Source of the DNA: Streptacidiphilus sp. ASG 303
GTDB lineage: Bacteria > Actinomycetota > Actinomycetes > Streptomycetales > Streptomycetaceae
Direction of reading: 5' to 3'
Assembly: GCF_020991365.1 (NCBI RefSeq)
Contig: NZ_JAJLRA010000024.1
Span: 1 to 64,000, forward strand
DNA length: 64,000 nucleotides
Part shown: in pieces, positions 59,383-64,000 of the stretch
Layout of the letters: every line of letters starts with the position of its first letter
Numbering within the stretch: position 1 is the first letter of the stretch
Translations under genes and position numbers: made by a program
Notes under the pieces: model-generated
Told to the model about the DNA's origin: nothing
What the model saw: only the letters and a program-made list of their open reading frames with translations
Databases searched by the model: none

Positions 59383-59454
59383 GGTGACCCCCGCCACCCC
59401 GGTGACCCCCGCCACTCCGGTGACCCCCGCCACCCCGGTGACCCCCGCGACCCC
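59383..59454 (+). repeat. Four tandem 18-bp repeats containing start codons
   Basis: Units of GGTGACCCCCGCCACCCC (with one or two substitutions) at 59383, 59401, 59419 and 59437 encode a PVTPAT repeat. Each carries an in-frame GTG. Confidence 0.85.
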
Positions 59455-60469
59455 GACGCCCCCGGCGGCCCGGGACCGCCGCCCCACGGGGCGCGACGTG
59501 GCGCGCCTCGCGGGCGTCTCCCAGGCCACCGTCTCCCTCGTCTTCTCCGACGGGGGCGGCGCCCACCGCGTCTCCGAGGCCACCCGCGAGCGGGTCCGGG
59601 ACGCCGCCCGCACCCTCGGGTACCGCCCGCACGCCGCGGGCCGCCAGCTGCGGCTCGGCCGCACCAGCCTGGTCCTGCTGGCCGTGCCCAACATCCTCGG
59701 CCCGTTCTTCGCCCGGGTGCTCGCCGGCGCCCACGAGGAGGCCGGGGCGCACGGGCTGGCCGTCGTCGTCAGCTCCGGCTGGAGCAGTGCCACCCTGGCC
59801 CGCGCCACCACCACCAGCCAGTTCGACGGCCTGCTGGTCTGCTCGCCGGACGACAGCCAGCTCGGCGAGCTGCCCGAGTCCACCCCCGTGGTCTTCCTCG
59901 ACTCCGACCCCGCCCACGCCCGCGGCGCCGCCCGGCGACTCACCGTCGGGCTGGACGTCGCGGGCGGCATGCGCGCCGCCGTGGAGCACCTGGCCTCCCT
60001 CGGCCACCGCCGCATCGGCCACCTGCGGTCGACCCTCTCCGCCCACACCTTCCGCGCCCGCCAGGCGGGCTTCGAGGAGGCGGCGCGCGGCCTGGAGGTC
60101 GTGGAGGCCGGCGTCGCCCTCAACGACGGTCTGCCGGCGGCCCGCGCCGCCGCCCGCAGCCTGCTGGACCGGCCCGACCGCCCGCACGCCGTGGTGTGCG
60201 ACGACGACGTGGTGGCCGCCGGGCTGTACCGGGCCGCGGCCGAGCTGGGGCTGCGCATCCCCGAGGACGTCTCCGTCGTCGGCATGGACGACATCGCCGC
60301 CGCCGCGCTCCTCACCCCGCCGCTCACCACCGTCGACCTGCCCGGCGAGCTGCTCGGCCGCCGGGGCGTCGCCGCGCTGGCCGCCCTGCTGGCCGGAGGG
60401 CCGGCGGTGGAGCCCGAGCCGCTGCCGACGGCGCTGGTGGTGCGGGGCTCGACGGCTACCGCCAGGTGA
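59384..60469 (+). CDS. LacI family transcriptional regulator
   Basis: A 361-residue repressor if translation starts at the first GTG. The HTH is TGRDVARLAGVSQATVSLVF with the hinge helix RVRDAARTLGYRPHAAGRQL. The periplasmic-binding-like sensor domain follows: VLLAVPNILGPFFARVLAGA, HRRIGHLRSTLSAHTFRARQ, VVCDDDVVAAGLYRAAAELG. The N-terminus is a PVTPAT repeat whose four copies each hold an in-frame GTG (59384, 59402, 59420, 59438), so the true start is undecided. No ribosome binding site is clear. No transport operon is adjacent, so its sugar and target are unknown. Its end overlaps the Uma2 remnant by 14 bp. Confidence 0.9.
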   Translation: MTPATPVTPATPVTPATPVTPATPTPPAARDRRPTGRDVARLAGVSQATVSLVFSDGGGAHRVSEATRERVRDAARTLGYRPHAAGRQLRLGRTSLVLLAVPNILGPFFARVLAGAHEEAGAHGLAVVVSSGWSSATLARATTTSQFDGLLVCSPDDSQLGELPESTPVVFLDSDPAHARGAARRLTVGLDVAGGMRAAVEHLASLGHRRIGHLRSTLSAHTFRARQAGFEEAARGLEVVEAGVALNDGLPAARAAARSLLDRPDRPHAVVCDDDVVAAGLYRAAAELGLRIPEDVSVVGMDDIAAAALLTPPLTTVDLPGELLGRRGVAALAALLAGGPAVEPEPLPTALVVRGSTATAR

Positions 60470-60620
60470 CGAGCGCGCCCAGGTCGACCGTCACGGGGAA
60501 GAAGACGAGGGCTCCGTCGATCAGCTCCGTGTGGCGCGGGGCCTCCGGAAGGTGGTCCAGGTCCTCCGCGAGCCAGCCCTCGGCGCGGGGCGGGCGCATC
60601 CAGTCGGGCAGAGCGGTCAT
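60456..60620 (-). pseudogene. Truncated Uma2 family endonuclease remnant
   Basis: 54 residues that begin like a full Streptomyces Uma2 protein: TALPDWMRPPRAEGWLAEDL, DHLPEAPRHTELIDGALVFF, then diverge (PVTVDLGALVTWR) and stop. Normal Uma2 proteins are about 180-200 residues with an Asp/Glu nuclease core, which is missing. The 3' end overlaps the convergent LacI gene. It is likely a decayed gene after a deletion. Confidence 0.6.
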
Positions 60621-60678
60621 GCGCCCACGCTGGCGACCCGCGGGCCCGGCCGCCACGACGTCCGGCGGTGCGGCCGGG

Positions 60679-61917
60679 TCAGTGCGCGGGGGCGCCCGCG
60701 GCCTCCCCGGGCGCGCCGTGCGGCGCCGGGGGCCGGGCCGGGACGGCCGGGGGCACGAGCCGGCGGCGGGCGGCGGACAGGACCAGCGCGCCCGCGCCGA
60801 TGCCGGCCGCGCCGCACACGGCGGCCGCCCGCAGCGAGCCGTCGACCAGCACGCCGGAGACGGCGGCCCCGGCGGCGTTGCCGGTGGAGACCACGGTGAC
60901 CAGCCAGGCGAAGGCCTCGGTGGCGGTGCCGGGCGGCGCCAGTTCGCCGATCAGGCCGAAGGACGCCGCCAGCAGCGGCGCCAGGCCGAGGCCGGTGAGG
61001 AAGGAGAGCACGGTCATCACCGCGGGGGAGGGCAGCGGCACCAGGGAGGCGAAGCCCGCCGTCATCACCCACGCCAGCACCCAGGTGCGGGTTGCGGGGG
61101 CCGCCCGCCAGGGGGCCGCCCCGTACACGAGGGCGCCGACCAGGCCGCCGGAGGCCGCGACGGCGAGCAGGGTGCCCGCGCCGCCGGGCAGGCCGCCGCG
61201 GTGCTCCTCGGCGTAGGCGACGTACAGCACCGCCTGGGCGCCGAGCGCCCAGCCGGCCCCGGCGAGGCCGACGAGCAGCAGCACCAGGCCGGGGGAGCGC
61301 AGCGGGCCGAGGAGCCCGGCGCCGGCCCCGCGGGGCGGGGCGGTCCAGGCGCGGGCGGGGGCGGCGGTGGCGACGACCAGGGCGCCGGCCAGGCCGAGTC
61401 CGGCGGCGATCCAGAGCGCGGCGGCGGGGGAGGCCGCGGCGGCGACGACGGCGACGGCGAGCGGGCCGACGACGTAGAGCAGCTGCTGGGAGGCGGAGTC
61501 GAAGGCGTACGCGGTGTCGAGCTCCCGCTCCTCGACGATGTGCGGCCACAGGGCCCGCAGGCACGGCTCCAGCGGCGGCATCGCCGCCCCGGCGAGCGCC
61601 GCGCCGGCGAAGGCCGCCGCCGCGTCGCCGGGCGCCACCGCGAGCAGGGCGTAGCCGAGGCCGGCGGCGCAGGCGGAGGCGAGCAGGACCCGGGGCTGGC
61701 CGGCCCGGTCCACCAGGCGGCCGAGCACCGGGCCGCCGAGGGCGGCGGCGACGGCGTAGGCGGCGGTGACGGCGCCGATCCGGCTGTAGGGGGCGTGGGC
61801 CCCGCGCAGGGCGAGGGCGACGACCAGGGCGGTCATCCCGGCCGGGAGGCGGCCGAGGAGGGTTCCGAGCAGCAGCCGGGCGACGTACGGGCCGCGGAGC
61901 AGGGAGAGGTAGCGCAC
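60679..61917 (-). CDS. MFS transporter
   Basis: A 412-residue transporter with 12 predicted helices. The early loop reads GGPVLGRLVDRAGQPRVLLA, a motif-A-like GxLaDRxGrR segment. The rest is hydrophobic, with short basic linkers and an Ala/Pro/His tail. It is related to MFS exporters of drugs or sugars; the substrate is unknown. GTG 61917 begins RYLSLLRGPYVARLLLGTL. A perfect 14-bp palindrome lies 9 nt upstream, so expression is probably controlled by a repressor encoded elsewhere. Confidence 0.88.
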   Translation of the reverse strand: MRYLSLLRGPYVARLLLGTLLGRLPAGMTALVVALALRGAHAPYSRIGAVTAAYAVAAALGGPVLGRLVDRAGQPRVLLASACAAGLGYALLAVAPGDAAAAFAGAALAGAAMPPLEPCLRALWPHIVEERELDTAYAFDSASQQLLYVVGPLAVAVVAAAASPAAALWIAAGLGLAGALVVATAAPARAWTAPPRGAGAGLLGPLRSPGLVLLLVGLAGAGWALGAQAVLYVAYAEEHRGGLPGGAGTLLAVAASGGLVGALVYGAAPWRAAPATRTWVLAWVMTAGFASLVPLPSPAVMTVLSFLTGLGLAPLLAASFGLIGELAPPGTATEAFAWLVTVVSTGNAAGAAVSGVLVDGSLRAAAVCGAAGIGAGALVLSAARRRLVPPAVPARPPAPHGAPGEAAGAPAH

Positions 61918-61925
61918 CCGGTGAA

Positions 61926-61939
61926 GTTATACGTATAAC
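61926..61939. promoter_or_regulatory. Perfect 14-bp palindrome over the MFS promoter (operator)
   Basis: GTTATACGTATAAC, AT-rich in a 75% GC context, 8 nt upstream of the GTG at 61917. On the minus strand its TATAAC half can serve as the -10, so a protein bound here would block initiation. No regulator gene is adjacent. Confidence 0.75.
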
Positions 61940-61970
61940 GAGGCGGAGGCAAACGGCCCGGACAGGGCAG

Positions 61971-62004
61971 GGGGCCCGTCGCGTGCGGACACGCGCGGGC
62001 CCCC
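61971..62004. terminator. Terminator after the cold-shock gene
   Basis: GGGGCCCG-T-CGCGTG pairs with CACGCGCGGGCCCC (one bulged T) around loop CGGA. It lies between the cold-shock gene and the MFS promoter, both leftward. Confidence 0.6.
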
Positions 62005-62008
62005 TTGG

Positions 62009-62050
62009 GTGGTGCTGCTCAAGTGGTGCTGCTCAAGCGGTGCCGCTCGA
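62009..62050. repeat. Three tandem 14-bp repeats in the cold-shock gene 3' region
   Basis: GTGGTGCTGCTCAA at 62009 and 62023 (identical) and GCGGTGCCGCTCGA at 62037, between the cold-shock stop and its terminator. Confidence 0.8.
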
Positions 62051-62079
62051 GCCACCTGGGCGATCAGACCGGAGGACGG

Positions 62080-62283
62080 TCAGATGACGGTGACGTTCTC
62101 CGCCTGCGGGCCCTTCGGGCCCTGGGTCACGTCGAACGAAACGTTCTGGTTCTCCTCCAGCGAGCGGAAACCGTTCGCGTTGATGGCGGAGTAGTGGACG
62201 AAGACGTCGGGGCCGCCGCCCTCCTGGGCGATGAAGCCGAAGCCCTTCTCGGCGTTGAACCACTTGACGGTTCCGGTCGCCAT
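62080..62283 (-). CDS. Cold-shock domain protein (CspA family)
   Basis: A 67-residue single-domain cold-shock protein. RNP1 is KGFGFIAQ and RNP2 is VFVHYSAI, with the start [20 protein letters not shown]. The family binds single-stranded RNA/DNA and acts as an RNA chaperone. AAGGAGAAACGGT precedes the ATG. The upstream 200 bp are unusually AT-rich, consistent with a long leader typical of cold-shock mRNAs. Confidence 0.97.
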   Translation of the reverse strand: MATGTVKWFNAEKGFGFIAQEGGGPDVFVHYSAINANGFRSLEENQNVSFDVTQGPKGPQAENVTVI

Positions 62284-63583
<1,300 letters not shown>

Positions 63584-63731
63584 GCGGGCCGCGCCGCCCG
63601 CCCCCGCCGCCGCGGCGGGCCCCGCCGTGTCACATCTGCGGCACAGGGGCCGCGCCGACGGGTCACGGGGGCGGACGGCGGGTACCGTCCGGTCCGACAG
63701 GGGCACGCGAGCACAGCGAGGGGGCGGGGCC

Positions 63732-64000
63732 GTGGAACCGCTGGGGCCGGACGACCCGCGGCGGGTCGGCGCGTACCGCCTGCTGCGGAGGCTGGGTGCG
63801 GGCGGCATGGGCCGGGTCTACCTCGGACGGACCGCGGGCGGCCGGACCGTCGCGGTCAAGCTGGTCCGCTCCGACCTGGCGGACGACGCCGAGTTCCGGG
63901 CCCGGTTCCGCCGCGAGGTGGCGGCGGCCCGCCGGTTCGACGCCGCGTGGACCGCCCCGGTGCTGGACGCCGACACCGAGGGGCCCCGGCCGTGGGTGGC
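63732..64000 (+). CDS. Serine/threonine protein kinase, N-terminal part (truncated by window end)
   Basis: The first 89 residues of a Hanks-type kinase. The glycine loop is YRLLRRLGAGGMGRVYLGRT, the ATP-binding Lys lies in RTVAVKLVRSDLADDAEFRA, and the alphaC helix is ARFRREVAAARRFDAAW, followed by APVLDADTEGPRPW. The catalytic loop lies beyond the window. GTG 63732 is the only start compatible with the first kinase strand; GCGAGGGGGCGGGG precedes it. Streptomyces have many such kinases; the target is unknown. Confidence 0.92.
   Translation, partial: MEPLGPDDPRRVGAYRLLRRLGAGGMGRVYLGRTAGGRTVAVKLVRSDLADDAEFRARFRREVAAARRFDAAWTAPVLDADTEGPRPWV

Noticed and set aside
59383-59454. CRISPR-like or iteron origin repeats
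   Set aside because: Four directly abutting 18-bp units in frame with a LacI gene; no spacers, no AT-rich unwinding region, no replication gene.

Overview
The window is very GC-rich (about 75%) with strong G/C third-position codon use, many GTG starts and 4-bp ATGA/GTGA overlaps. It holds the actinobacterial developmental pair bldN-rsbN, three chaplins, the rex-hemACD-hemB cluster and the futalosine menaquinone genes. This points to a chromosomal-core segment of a sporulating Streptomyces-type actinomycete (Streptomyces, Kitasatospora or Streptacidiphilus). Almost every gene has a recognisable function. I see no tRNA, rRNA, IS element, prophage or CRISPR array.

Layout. 0-18 kb: a truncated beta-sandwich gene, a DUF402 protein, a cysteine-rich protein, a Ppx/GppA phosphatase, a TIM-barrel enzyme with a long histone-H1-like extension, a methyltransferase-TetR pair, ilvD, small membrane proteins, an ABC exporter, proC, HAD and degenerate M23 proteins, an MFS transporter and acuC. 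18-26 kb: the bldN neighbourhood, with bdtA, the tiny ribosomal protein gene bS22, an epimerase, an acyltransferase, the anti-sigma gene rsbN, sigma factor bldN, a HAD phosphatase and a glutaredoxin. 26-33 kb: a DEDDh exonuclease, then rex-hemA-hemC-hemD (mostly 4-bp overlaps, behind a clear Rex operator) and hemB, closed by a perfect 21-bp hairpin. 33-35.4 kb: a secreted-protein gene and three chaplin genes, one with an unusual His-rich repeat tail. 35.4-39.1 kb: two translationally coupled secreted/lipoprotein genes, an OmpR-type two-component system and a YnfA protein. 39-48.5 kb: a lipoprotein-like coil protein, a hypothetical gene, hemL, a phosphatase, a DJ-1/PfpI protein and the cytochrome c maturation operon resA-ccdA-resB-ccsB. 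48.5-52 kb: acyl-CoA carboxylase accB-accE (transcribed leftward), a deaminase and a PLDc_N protein. 52-64 kb: menaquinone genes mqnL, mqnP and ubiX/mqnM, an Lrp regulator, a threonine ammonia-lyase, mqnE, small genes, a LacI regulator, an MFS exporter, a cold-shock protein, mqnA and the start of a Ser/Thr kinase.

How the genes fit together. Heme synthesis (hemA,C,D,B,L), cytochrome c maturation and menaquinone synthesis together build the respiratory chain. Rex, a NADH/NAD+ sensor, sits at the head of the heme operon. BldN and RsbN control aerial development, and chaplins, classic outputs of that circuit, lie only 10 kb away.

Most notable observations: a chaplin with a tandem Gly-His-Glu tail and a third cysteine; an 11-bp direct-repeat motif shared by the two-component operon promoter and the adjacent secreted-protein promoter; a sigma-BldN-like promoter in front of rsbN; a GTGAC cluster plus a BldD-like box upstream of bldN; at least fourteen start codons placed 6-8 nt after a -10 hexamer (leaderless mRNAs); and three clean inverted-repeat operators whose regulators are not encoded nearby.
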